The notes beneath the pieces were generated by a model, which was not told the origin of the DNA, searched no databases, and saw nothing but the letters and a program-made list of their open reading frames with translations. Below, one piece after another: positions 1-9,684 of a stretch of DNA of 64,000 bases (positions within the stretch are counted from its first letter, which is position 1; each line of letters begins with the position of its first letter). A program made the translations under genes and the position numbers. The DNA is from Diphasiastrum complanatum (lineage: Eukaryota; Streptophyta; Lycopodiopsida; Lycopodiales; Lycopodiaceae): assembly GCA_029204225.1 (NCBI GenBank), contig CM055110.1, positions 18,411,501 to 18,475,500 of the forward strand, in the 5' to 3' direction.

Positions 1-61
1 AAGTACACCAAGAAGGAAGAAAGAGATTAAGTCATTTTTTTTTGTCCAAAAATAGCCAAAT

Positions 62-410
62 TTTGCAAGATTTGATTGTAAGTAGATTTCACATCATCTT
101 ATCTTCATTCCAACTTTGTGAGGGAGTGCTAGAACTGAGATTATAAGTCCATTTGTTGGATTAGAAATCTAATTTGAGTGAAAAACTACAAGAGAGAGAC
201 CTTAGTGACTTTCTAGAGACAATCAAATCCATTTCTTGGCAAGATTTGTTTGAAAGTAGTTTTCACTTCATCTTATCTTCATTCCAGCTTTGTGAGGGAG
301 TGATAGAACTGTGATTATAAGTCCATTTGTTGGATTAGAAATCAAATTTGAGTGAAACACTGCAAGTGTGAGACCTTTGTGAGTTTCAAGTCAATCAAAT
401 CTATTTCTTG
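62..410 (+). repeat. Tandem duplication in the leader of element A (period about 174 bp)
   Basis: The segment ATCTTCATTCC ... TGTGAGGGAGTG ... AAGTCCATTTGTTGGATTAG occurs twice, offset by 174 bp (position 101 against 275). Element B carries the same duplication at about 50340-50675, so it is a family feature rather than a local accident. Confidence 0.85.
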
Positions 411-431
411 TTTGTAGAAGTCACTAGTAAG

Positions 432-1712
432 ATGGGATCTGCTGGAGCATACCTTCTAGAAGCTAGTGAGAGATTGAATTCTACAAATTATGCTATTTGG
501 AAGGTTAGGATGGAGTCACTCTTGGTGCTCCAAGACCTTCATGAGTTCTTGATTGAAGATGAAGATGAACCTCTAGGTGCACAGGAGTTAGCTAGATACA
601 AGAAGAGATCTAGGCTTGCACTTCATTGTGTGAAGATGAATGTGAGCAATGATTTGTTGAGAGAAGTATCAGCATGTACTAGTGCTAAAGAGGCTTGGGA
701 GTCTTTAAAATCAATCTATGAATCTAGTAACACTTCAAGAGTACTCATGCTTAGAAATCAGATTTTGCAAAGCATGAAGAGAAGTGAGGAGAGTGCACAG
801 GATTATGTACTCAGAATCAAGTCTCTAAATAGGGAGTTGGCTTCCATTGGAGAGAAGATTCATGATGGAGAGCTTGTACAAATTGTCCTTAATGGTCTAG
901 GAGATGACTTTGCAAATTTGGTCCAAAGTTTTGCCATCCAAGACACTTTGCCAACTATAGAAAAACTTCACAGTGTGTTAGTGGCTGAAGAGTGTAGGAT
1001 GCTCCATGCAAAATCTAGGATGAGTTCCTTGTCTTTGCAGGATGGTGATGAGAAAGCCAATTTCTCATTCAAGGGCAAAAAGAAGACCAATGGAAAGAAG
1101 AAGCATCCAAAGGAGGCCAAAGAAGAGGATGATGCATCAAGCTCAAAGGACAAGTCAAAGCAAAAATGCTTCTTTTGTGGAAAGAAGGGGCATTATGCAT
1201 CTGAATGCTACAAGAGGCTAAGAGCACAAGTGGAGGAGGACAAACAAGGAAATCTTGCAAAGGAGGAGGAGGAGGAGGATGAAGTAGATGTATTCTTGAT
1301 GGCATCTACATCCTCACCAACAAGCAATAGCAATTCAAGAGACAATTGGTGGATCGACAATGGGGCTAGCTCCCACATGTCTTGTGAAAAGGACTTTTTC
1401 TCAACCTTACACTCTTTCAATGCTGCTAAAAAGTTTGTCTTTACTGCAAATGATGAAGACTGTAGGATAGATGGTGTTGGCACCATCTCTTTGTGTCTAG
1501 AATCCTCAAAATGCATGGATCTAGAAAATGTCCTTTATGTATCATCAATCACCAAGAATATGCTTAGTGTTGGTCTACTCTTAGAAAGTGGTTTGGATGT
1601 CCACTTTAAGCATGGTGTTTGCTTCATCTTGAAGAATGATGTTTGCATTGCAAAGGTATTAGACATGGAAGATCGTTTAAGTTGGAAGCTAGTGTTGCTT
1701 TTGAAAGAATGA
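432..1712 (+). CDS. Gag-protease of element A (Copia type)
   Basis: The reading frame is open further upstream, but the first ATG is at 432 and element B starts alike. The protein shows the Copia gag (UBN2-like) pattern LNSTNYAIWKVRMESLL near the N-terminus, then a basic stretch and a CX2CX4HX4C knuckle (CFFCGKKGHYASEC, 1168-1209). A protease core follows at about 1348-1380 (WWIDNGASSHM). The usual D-S/T-G is D-N-G here, while B has D-S-G. Downstream is ENVLYVSS...NMLSVG, typical of Copia protease. Near 1655 one base is missing relative to B, so the last 19 residues are out of frame and the true protein continued into the next frame. Gag would form the particle in the cytoplasm. Confidence 0.8.
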   Translation: MGSAGAYLLEASERLNSTNYAIWKVRMESLLVLQDLHEFLIEDEDEPLGAQELARYKKRSRLALHCVKMNVSNDLLREVSACTSAKEAWESLKSIYESSNTSRVLMLRNQILQSMKRSEESAQDYVLRIKSLNRELASIGEKIHDGELVQIVLNGLGDDFANLVQSFAIQDTLPTIEKLHSVLVAEECRMLHAKSRMSSLSLQDGDEKANFSFKGKKKTNGKKKHPKEAKEEDDASSSKDKSKQKCFFCGKKGHYASECYKRLRAQVEEDKQGNLAKEEEEEDEVDVFLMASTSSPTSNSNSRDNWWIDNGASSHMSCEKDFFSTLHSFNAAKKFVFTANDEDCRIDGVGTISLCLESSKCMDLENVLYVSSITKNMLSVGLLLESGLDVHFKHGVCFILKNDVCIAKVLDMEDRLSWKLVLLLKE

Positions 1713-2590
1713 GCTTGGCAAAGGAGGAGATCACTCAAGAGGAGATCTTGGCAAAGTGTGATCTTGCTTGCATTGAGGAGGAGCATCAAAAGGAGGAAGA
1801 TCTTGAGGATCAGCCTCAAAGCATGAGAGTTCCAAGGGAGTTCTCAATGACAATGGCCGAGTCATCAAATTGCATGCAAATTGTCCATTCAAGTGTGCAT
1901 CTTGCAAGGGTGGTGAGCATTGGAGAGTCTACTATCTTTGAATACTTTTTGGAAAGTAGTAGTAGACATGAGGTGACTTGTTTCTTAGCTTTAAGATTCA
2001 TGGTGTTTATTACTTTGTATGACAAGACAATGAAATGGGATGGTTTGAAATCTACATTTGTTGTTGATAAAGCAATTTCTTTGGATAGCTATTTTTGTAA
2101 TAGTTTGAATAGAGTCATGAAAGATGAAACATCATTTTCTTTGGAAATCTTTGTGTCCACATGCTTTGTGCATGATCATTCCAATGTAAGGACCAAAGAT
2201 TATCATATTTCAATGATAGGAATAATGGTAGTGTTTTGCTCTTCAAGTAGAGATTGTAGAATCTACTTGTTTTCAACCAAAGAATTTGTCAATGGTGAAA
2301 ATGTGATCTTTCAAGAGTGGAAGATTTGTAAACTTGAAGAAGCACCTTTGTATCAACACCTTATTCAATTCATTGATGTTTTGGAGTCAAGTCAAGTGGA
2401 GGATCAAGCTCAAGACCCAAGGACTCCAAGAAGAATCTTGAGTATCAAGATAGAGCCATCAAGGCTCAATCATATGGATCAAGCAAGGCATGTTGTCTTT
2501 GGCAACATTATTTATGCACTTAATATTTTAATTGATGTATCTTCAAGTGCACAAAATGCCTTGGAATCCATGGCTTGGCACGATGTTTAG
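1656..2590 (+). CDS. Unknown ORF in the pol position of element A
   Basis: In element B this frame runs on continuously from protease (VCIAKG, KHGRLFKLEASVAFERM), so it was the 3' part of one gag-protease polyprotein. After a Glu-rich segment (KEEITQEEILAKC) come about 250 residues with no recognisable integrase, RT or RNase H motif: no HHCC, DDE, YVDD or DNxSAI. It has several hydrophobic stretches, for example near 2200-2230 and 2490-2540, and ends in SAQNALESMAWHDV. Identity to B's copy is about three quarters by eye, with many amino-acid changes, so I see no sign of strong constraint. Function unknown. An env-like or captured host sequence is possible but unsupported. Confidence 0.6.
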
Positions 2591-2797
2591 TTTTGAAGTG
2601 TGCTACATGTATATAGACACATTTATGGAACATCTTGTAAGGGATCCTTTAAGAGGTGGTGAAAGATCCTTCATGGACATCATTCTCTATTGGAGTCTCA
2701 AAAGTTCCTTGTTTGTAGCTGGATTTTTTAGACACTTCTAAAAGCTTTCATTCATCTATTAAGAGAGTTGTAAATAGATCAAGCTAAATTTGAGGAG

Positions 2798-3489
2798 TGT
2801 GAAGAATTGCCAAAAATTGGCAAATCTAGCTTGATCAAAAACCATGTAGAATAGTGTAAATTAATGGGTCCCACACATGTGAGGCCATGATGCCACATGG
2901 GAAACCCATCCTAATGTAGGTTAGGTCAAGTCAAGAGAGTTGGTCATGTCTATTTGGTGGTCATCCCTACTTTATAGGACCTACACCTAAGTTTAAGGTG
3001 AAAATTTGACCAACTAGCTACCTACCAAGCATAACTCTAGGAAATAGACTAGGGTTTCATTTTAGGTCAAGGAGAGTGAGTTAACTTCCTTATTACATGC
3101 TGGAAATCCACCTAACTTCAAGAAGGAAGTCGGATTTGCTATGTATTCCCTCTCTCCATAGTGAGAAGATAGAAAATATTTGGGGCTCATTGGCAATCTC
3201 AAGCTAGTTCACTATGTACATTGAGTTTTTGTGATCCAAATGAAACCAAATCAATTTCTACTTGTTTCTCAGGTTGAAGGCCGTCCTACAGCCTGTAGTA
3301 CACACGTGTGGGCTCGAATTTCAATGTTTATCAATGCTTTTGATTGTTAATGCTTGTTGTTTGTCAAATTGCCAATCTAGATCAACTTTTTGTTGTCTAG
3401 TTTTTTGATAGATTGTTAAGCAAGCATCCAATCACTCTTGTGGATCTTTTGTAGATCCATTTATGGTCCTAAAGTACAGTATTTTCACA
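2798..3489 (+). repeat. 3' LTR of element A
   Basis: It starts TGTGAAGAATTGCC just after the purine-rich TTTGAGGAG and ends ...TTTTCACA. It matches the LTRs of element B over its length (692 bp here, 701 bp in B). A TATA-like TTTATAGG lies near 2970 and a CACACGTGTG palindrome at 3301-3310, 188 bp before the end. Confidence 0.85.
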
Positions 3490-3594
3490 TTTTTACACTC
3501 ATTTTATCATGAAATCGTGAATTTGGATTCCAAAGTGAAGATATGGCCATATGCTCAAACTTCAACACTTGCAAGCTTGCCTATCAAATAGAAA

Positions 3595-4316
3595 GATAAT
3601 GAAGTCGTAGTTGGACTTTTTAAAGAAGAACTCGCTACTTGTAAAGGCCTCTTTGAAAGTGAAGGCCAAATAGATGTTTTTGCAACTGACGTTCTAGAAT
3701 CGAATGAAATAGACGATGTTGAGGTTTTAGATTCCAATAAAACACCAATAGATGGTGAAGGTTTGTAATAAGTTGTTATTATTATTATTTTTTATTTCTG
3801 TTGCTCTATATTTGGCAAACTAATAGTTATTACACATTCTAATGCATCAACAAAATATTTTTGATTGATTGGTTTTTTAAATGCTTTTCAATATATATTT
3901 TGAAAGTTAGATTGGTATATCATCTTTATGTAGAATATTTTTTTTATTGTGTTGTAGATGTCAATATTACAAAAGTGTCGGATACCAAAATTACAAAGCT
4001 AATTTGTGATCAAAACAATTATTGTTAGCAACATGCAAGTTTTGTAGAGGAACAAGGACCTGTTGCTCATAAGGATTTGGAAAAGTTGTCAATACAAATG
4101 GACAACATTAATGAACGGTCATTTTGTAACAAAGACATTGTGATACACTGTCAATTGATAAAAGGTTTGATGACGTGGAACATCAATCTTGTGATGAAAT
4201 CGAAGTGGCATCATCTTCTACAAGCAAAACCCTTTGTAGTACTATTCCTCATGTTTTTCCTAGTCCATTTGTAGTAGACCTTTTATGTGATGATTTTAGA
4301 AATGAAAACATGTTTT
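3595..4316 (+). pseudogene. Exon-like remnants, unidentified
   Basis: An open acidic stretch at about 3595-3767 (NEVVVGLFKEELATC, then DVLESNEIDDVEVLDSN) ends near a possible GT donor. A TTGTAG acceptor before 3960 opens a second stretch (DVNITKVSDTKIT, later EEQGPVAHKDLEKLSIQMD) that needs one frameshift to continue to 4316. Composition and splice-like borders suggest a decayed host or transposon gene. I recognise no family. Confidence 0.25.
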
Positions 4317-4966
4317 AAGAAAGCAAAATTTATTATTCAGACTTCACCTTTGATTTTTAAATAACTCAACAATTCAAATTATGTTGAGTGAAATGATTTC
4401 AATGTATATGAACATGGATCTTTTATTTCTATGTATGATGATATAGATGAACTATAATTATACATTGATCATTATTTATGAGTTTGCAAATTGTATGTAT
4501 GTAGGAAAACAACACATCTCATTAGAGAAACTTAGAGTCTGACGAGGGCCTTTGAAAGAGATCCTGTTTTTTTTTTTTCTTATTTTCGTTGCCATGTGGA
4601 CCAATTAAAACCTTAACATCGGGGCTCTACGTAACGTAGAATTTTCCAAATATAAATAAAATAAAAACTTTTAAATATATTGCTGTTTTGACGGGCTACA
4701 TGTGGAAATGCTATTGGTTGATGAGGCCTGCCCTTTCAGGTCGTCACTGCCCGAAGAGACCCAAAAATATTGAAAATGAATATGACAGATGATTGAGATG
4801 AGAAAATCGATGTACTATTAATGTATATGCATTGTCAAATAATGGTTAACAGGGTTAACCAGAGTTAATTTGTGGCGCCAAATAGATTAGTGTTTCAAAT
4901 TTTTGCCAACACTTTTTCTCAGATTCATGGCTTTTTGTCTATGCAAATTTTTAGATCCATAGTTCA
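4317..4966. other. Intergenic, AT-rich; nothing identified
   Basis: No convincing frame, LTR end or structured repeat was seen on either strand. Confidence 0.4.
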
Positions 4967-5826
4967 TTGTTTCAGATTTTTGCATGCAAATTACGAATGG
5001 CGCCATCAAGAAAGCCGTACTCCTCAATCAACTCTGTGCTTCTATTCAACGAGACAGATGATAATGGATTATGGGTGCCAAGAAAATATTCAAAAAACTC
5101 TTGGGTTTTGATGCATCCATTATCAAGAGGAGCATTTCGAAAAAGTAAAAGGTCAAAACTATCATTTCGATCTTATTGGAAGGCCAGAATTTTGGATTTC
5201 AGAACATCATCAGGAGGAAAATCTATTTATGAAATTCTAGTCCAACATGTATATATGCATTCAGAGATAAATGTGCAAGGATTCAACCATCAGGATCACA
5301 AAAAAAGCAACTGCGAGTATTGATATTTTTGATACTTTGATTTTTGTCATTCATAAATATCTAATAGTAAACTTGCCAATCTGATCATTTTTCTCTTGCA
5401 GATTTATATCCATCCAACATAAATGAATGGGAGCCGAGTGGATCTTTTGCAGGTGTGTTAGATGTTATTCACACTGATATTGGACAGCTGCAATATCGAG
5501 GTGGAACTACAAAAGATCTAGTTGATAGTGGGATCTTTTTTTATGAATCAATGTACATTCCTGATACAAAAGAAAAATTTGGACAAATAGTACCAATTCC
5601 ATTACTAAGTTTTGAAAGTGATGAATGGATTGTACCAGATACTATAGTTTCAAAATCATCTCGTTGCAAGATATATAATGATGTAAAAAATTCATTAAAA
5701 ATGAGCACGAGATCAAAAACAGTCAGATTGAGTTGGTTTATTTCCTTCAATATATTTGTGGATTTCTTTTCAAGTGTCAATGTACGCAAAATCCCAACGA
5801 TGTTTGTATGCAAAAATATCAAATAG
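4967..5826 (+). pseudogene. Unidentified coding-like remnant, possibly two exons
   Basis: The first block (about 4994-5320) is basic (SRGAFRKSKRSKLSFRSYW, ARILDFRTSSGGKSIYEIL). The second (about 5401-5826) follows a TCTCTTGCAG acceptor and reads YPSNINEWEPSGSF then LDVIHTDIGQLQYRGG. I found no donor that joins the blocks in frame, so it is probably inactivated. I do not recognise the family. It may belong with the remnants at 3595-4316 and 5990-6680 as one degraded gene. Confidence 0.3.
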
Positions 5827-5989
5827 TTTATTATTTGAACTTATGGATGAAGGCTAGGACAAAAGATCAGATTGAGAAATAGAATGCAGAATTAAAATGT
5901 CTTCCATGTGCTTCCATTATCAAATTGAAAGACAAATGTTGAGCTTATGCTTCTATTATCAAAGATGAAAAAAAAATAAAGGTAAATGG

Positions 5990-6680
5990 GTGCCACTCGA
6001 TCAAGACTTGGAAGCTAGTGGACATTCAAAACAAAAAAATATTGAAATTATATACAATGATGTCGTTTTGACATGTGTTGAGGTGGAAGAAGATTGGAGT
6101 CTAAACTACATCCGGCGAGAACTATTGCTCCTACAAGATGATGTACTTTCAAACTTCAGATTCATTTTCAATGGTAAACTCAAAAGTAACTGTAAACACT
6201 CGATCTTTTATATATAGTTTCAATCAAAACTTTCTAATACAATCTCTGTACTAATTCTAACTAGCTTTGTATTAGTTTTATAAAGGTACATAAAAGACAT
6301 GAGCTCGAGATCAAATGCAGAGATATTGGCGAAACAATCCAACTTATGGACGAACATTGAGATTCACTATCAGCAAATACATAGACTTTCGCCATAGGAC
6401 TGCATTCGATAAAATAGATAGCCTTCTCAAAATTGGCTTCTTTCGCCTTTACCGCTCCCATGAAAAATGGACTAACAACAAAAACTGTACCATGGGAATC
6501 GAAACTAATACTATTCTGCAAAAAAGAAACTTCGGCTTCTACTATCACATCTGAAATTTATGAGGTTTTATCTTTCAGCTCAGCACAAAATTTGGGACCT
6601 AATCTAAAGCTTCTACGTGTATTTGGAAGAAAAAAATCAAAAAAGTTGCCGAGAAGATCAATTTTATTAGCCAGTTAGGC
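5990..6680 (+). pseudogene. Unidentified coding-like remnant
   Basis: An open 75-codon frame from 5990 (PLDQDLEASGHSKQ, VEVEEDWSLNYIRRELLLLQ, FRFIFNGK) has the beta-strand/helix rhythm of a small ubiquitin-like or DUF domain, but I cannot name it. Further plus-strand segments to about 6678 (KNGLTTKTVPWESKL) need frameshifts. Treat as a decayed gene of unknown function. Confidence 0.25.
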
Positions 6681-6686
6681 CTCGTA

Positions 6687-7199
6687 TTAATTATAATGGT
6701 CAGAATCAAAATAAACCTGGGCTGGATTGTATGGAATTCTCACAAAAAGATTATATACAGGAGTAAAAACAGAAGTGGAAACAATATTTACAGATTTCTC
6801 TATTATTTTGTCTAGCTCCTTTTGGGTAATCAACACTTTTGGTGATGTAACCTGCTGAGGAGCTGGACGAATAACAGGAGGAGGAAGGGGTGAAGATTCT
6901 CGATCTGAGTCAGATTCTCCAGCATCTGACTCAGAGCTCAGGAAGACACGGGGTCTCTTGGCCGGTCTAGGAGGAAGGGAAGTAGTTGGCCTTCAAGATC
7001 CAGCCTTCTTGGGGACAGGCTGCTTTTTCTTCCTCCTAGAGGTAGTAGGAAAGTCACTTCTATCCAGAGGCAGGTCTCTGGAGGTGCTGGCATTATCAAC
7101 ATGCAGACCAGAATATTTGTCCCGAAGCCTTTTGAGAATGACGAAATCCTTTGGCATGATGGTGACACGCTTAGCATGCACTGTCGCGCTTGAAAGCGA
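6687..7199 (-). pseudogene. Histone H3 C-terminal-helix chimera with basic/acidic tail
   Basis: Read on the minus strand, codons from 7178 down encode HAKRVTIMPKD, the invariant start of the last helix of histone H3. The match continues conservatively (FVILKRLRDKYS where H3 has IQLARRIRGER). There is no H3 N-terminal half: upstream residues are unrelated leader sequence. The same frame runs on through a Lys/Arg block (RRKKKQPVPKKAGS), one TGA (6993-6995, CGA in origin if C-to-T), a second basic block (RPAKRPR), an acidic Ser run (SSESDAGESDSDRESS), a Pro patch and a C-terminal segment ending at 6687. The only in-frame start after the presumed TATA is the Met of MPKD (7157). It would be a nuclear, chromatin-like protein if functional (inference). 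It pairs head-to-head with the gene at 7925. Confidence 0.5.
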
Positions 7200-7892
7200 T
7201 ATTGCACTACCAGCGGTATCGGACTCGAGCGCACTATGAGAGGGCGGAAGCTTGAACGGTGAAAGAGCACGCTTGAGAGTGATATTGGGAGCGAAAAACA
7301 AAAATTTTGCGAAAAAAAATGAAAATTCTGAAGTCTCATATATAGAAATTTTTGCACGTGTGAAAAGACGACAAAGACACGTGTCATCGGATGATTGGTC
7401 CACGTGGAATATCCGTATTAACAATGATGAACCTATTACGAGGCCACGTGGGTTGAGACACGTGCACGAATCTGTTCTCAATGCGTGTCATTCTCGTATG
7501 TGACAGATGTCAGATCAATTATTCTAGGTACGGCGCATTTATTTTGACCAATCACAAGTCGACGCGTGTTCCTTCGCCACTCTTCCACATGTACAATTTT
7601 TTTTTTATATATAGGTCTTTTTCGGCTCGAATTTTCACGCAAATTTACGTTTGCTTTGTCGGATATCGATTTCAAGCGCGCCGCTTGCTCTCATTACCCT
7701 CCGTTGACTATTTTGCACCTAGAACCGATACTGCCTCATCCGGTATCGCATTCAAGCGTGCTTCACATCTCTTTTCTTTTGTGCTCTGTGTTCTTGCGCT
7801 CGAATCCGATACTCCAATTTGAAATATCTCTCTCGAGTGCACGTTGCCTTGGCATGCTTGCCTGACCTGCGGTTTGCACCTGAGAGTGATAT
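7186..7892. repeat. Array of a ~18-20 bp motif in both orientations
   Basis: Eight degenerate copies of GATATCGNNTTCAAGCGCG or its complement occur at 7186-7202, 7215-7232, 7267-7285, 7661-7680, 7741-7760, 7796-7813, 7823-7840 and 7876-7892. Several adjacent copies are inverted with 9-12 nt between them (7186/7215, 7796/7823), so they could form hairpins or bind a dimeric factor. The copies sit in the presumed 5' leaders of both divergent genes. Confidence 0.7.
7335..7613. promoter_or_regulatory. Symmetric divergent promoter with five CACGTG boxes
   Basis: TATA-like CTATATATGAG (minus, 7335-7345) and TTTATATATA (plus, 7604-7613) face outward. Between them are CACGTG G-boxes at 7355, 7378, 7401, 7445 and 7459, and CCAAT-type boxes at 7394 (minus) and 7549 (plus). 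The sequence around each TATA is itself similar in inverted orientation. Plant bZIP and bHLH factors bind CACGTG, so coordinated light- or stress-responsive expression is plausible (inference). Confidence 0.55.
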
Positions 7893-7924
7893 TTGGAACT
7901 TTACTTCTGTTGTTTTTGTTTAAA

Positions 7925-8416
7925 ATGTCTAATTTTGATTCTAATGTGCTTTCTTTGTTTCATGAATTTGGTATTACTGATAGATTGGAGTATTTCAAAT
8001 CTCTTTTTTCTCCTTTTCTTTTTATTCTACCTTCTATAACTGAGGGCCCTGGTGTGGAGGCATTTTCTGAGATATATCTCAGATTTAAGTCCCTGCTCAG
8101 TACTCCATTATTCAGATCTCAGAATAAAGACATGATTCATTATCAGGACCTGGTGGCACTCGACAAGCATATCTATAAAGCTAAGTTTGACAGAATGTAT
8201 ACCAAGTTACATAATGATTTCAAGTCTGTTTATGAGTGCCCAATTCATAATAAAAAATGTAGATTTGTTGATTTTCAATCTGCTTTTGTTTTTTTTCTTT
8301 TGTTAAATATTTCTGACGATTTGGAGGTTGTCTCCTCCACTTTTGAAGCAGCTTCTTCTAGTGGTACAAAGTCTAAAAAGTCAAAGATTGTAGATATAGA
8401 TACTTTTGAGTGTTAA
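7925..8416 (+). CDS. Unknown protein, 163 aa
   Basis: The ATG at 7925 was chosen because it lies about 310 bp downstream of the plus-strand TATA and is followed by a coherent hydrophilic protein (SNFDSNVLSLFHEFG, EAFSEIYLRFKSLLSTPLF, ALDKHIYKAKFDRMYTKLHN, CPIHNKKCRFVDF). The Cys/His spacing CPIHNKKC could bind metal. The C-terminus is Ser/Lys-rich. No family recognised. It shares a divergent promoter and leader motifs with the H3-like frame, which suggests a joint role or a mobile two-gene unit (inference). Confidence 0.4.
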   Translation: MSNFDSNVLSLFHEFGITDRLEYFKSLFSPFLFILPSITEGPGVEAFSEIYLRFKSLLSTPLFRSQNKDMIHYQDLVALDKHIYKAKFDRMYTKLHNDFKSVYECPIHNKKCRFVDFQSAFVFFLLLNISDDLEVVSSTFEAASSSGTKSKKSKIVDIDTFEC

Positions 8417-8861
8417 TTTAAATGATTGTTCTGATTTTGATCCTACTCGAAATAGGGCTGCGTTTATAGGCCCTAGATCACCCACTACCCTTTCTCCTTC
8501 TAATAAATCTTTGATCACTTTGTCTATTTATAATATAAATAATAATTCCTTTTTGAAAATATCGGATATATCGGATCTTTTTGACTTCACTGAAGCTGAG
8601 ACTCTTTGCATTTTGAGCAAAGAGCTTGATGAATTTTCGAATATAATTGATTTTGATGCTGATGATCTTCTCTCTGGTGTTGACGATGTACATAATGATA
8701 AGTTTTATCGATCTTGTATTATGACGAATTTGGATTCTTCTGTAAAACCATCGAAAAAGTTGCAGTACATAGCTGTTTTTTGTGCTAGTCCCGCCATGTT
8801 GTGTACTTTTATGAAATGTTGCTCTTGCTTGCCAATGAGATTTTTCCATTCCTTGCGATGA
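8417..8861 (+). pseudogene. Continuation frame of the unknown gene at 7925
   Basis: Directly after the stop at 8416 another frame stays open to 8861 with acidic, structured content (FLKISDISDLFDFTEAET, DADDLLSGVDDVHND). This suggests the original protein was about 300 residues and has suffered a frameshift near 8410. Product unknown. Confidence 0.3.
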
Positions 8862-9050
8862 CCATATGCTAAGACTTCCACTATTTCTTGCAAAGAATGT
8901 CGAATGATGTCATAATATGTGCTGCATGTCATAAAAACATAATCTAAATCAGTACCAAAAGTATCTAATTTAATTGCACATATTTGTCTATCGTAGTGTA
9001 AAATCAAAATCTTACCATATAATGTGTTATATGATCAACACCCCATGCAC
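8840..9050 (-). pseudogene. Unidentified coding-like remnant
   Basis: The minus strand reads NEFVDAVQSAWGVDHITHYM, then after a stop CAIKLDTFGTDLDYVFMTC and HSLQEIVEVLAYGHRKEW. Residue use looks protein-like and the block lies just outside the probable LTR of remnant D. No family recognised. Confidence 0.25.
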
Positions 9051-9684
9051 TTTGAACTGCATCCACAAATTCATTGGTTGTTTTCTGTATCATTTGTACA
9101 TTAGTATTTGAAAATTTATCTTTTCTCAAGTATGAGATGGCGCTACATATAAGCAAAACAAAATTCAATGAAATCACTAAGATATGATATAATAGTGTTC
9201 ACGTCCATACAACATTAGTAGTACACTGTCTTTCACATGTGAGGATTTAAGTACAACAAGAAAATTAACATTCTACAGCAAGATGGTAACATCATTTCCA
9301 GCAAACCTATAATAAAGTGAATGATCATACTCACTCATAACAAAGCCTTGAGAGAGTAAAAAAAGAACGCAAGATATCATGAGAAATATGAAAGAGATGG
9401 CCATATAATCAAAAGAGAAAAGTTTTCCATACAAAATAAGAACATGAAGATGATTTCTCCACACTGGTATACCTATTTATAACAGTCATAACGTCACTTG
9501 GCCACTTTTTCTAAACTTGCCCTAAAATAACGTCCGACTTTATCCACTTATATACTTGTTAAAAATAGTAAGGACACTACTTTTAGGCCTTATTGACATT
9601 AAGAAATGTATATCTAAGTTGAAATTTCACTTTGGCCTCCAAATCACCAAATTAGTCCAACTAAACTAGTTGATATTTTTTGCA
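9050..9684 (-). repeat. LTR of element D (minus), distal end uncertain
   Basis: On the minus strand it begins TGCAAAAAATATCAAC after purine tract GAAGAGGGA (9686-9694). It resembles the LTR of element C in order: CTAGTTTAG near the start, GGAGGCCAAA, a TATA-like TTATAAATAGG near 9475, CATGATATCTTGCG, and CACATGTG with ACAGTGTACTAC near 9230. The right-hand limit near 9050 is an estimate. Confidence 0.55.

Larger units (their letters stand above)
1..3489 (+). mobile_element. Element A: non-autonomous Copia-type retrotransposon (gag-protease plus unknown ORF, no pol)
   Basis: The unit has a leader (1-431), gag with one zinc knuckle and protease (432 to about 1655), an unknown frame (about 1656-2590), a purine tract (about 2781-2797) and a 3' LTR (2798-3489). 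The 5' LTR lies before the window. Integrase, RT and RNase H motifs are absent, and only about 1 kb separates protease from the 3' LTR, so pol is missing rather than decayed. Element B (47711-51124, minus) has the same order and proves the unit. A differs from B more than B's two LTRs differ from each other, so A looks older. Confidence 0.85.

Noticed and set aside
1656-2590. Unknown ORF of A as ordinary Copia integrase
   Set aside because: No H-H-C-C zinc site, no D-D-E residues and no QHNGVAERKNRT-type phrase in any frame.
6687-7199. A functional core histone H3
   Set aside because: Only the last-helix segment is present. The N-terminal tail and histone-fold helices 1-2 are missing, and the frame carries a stop.
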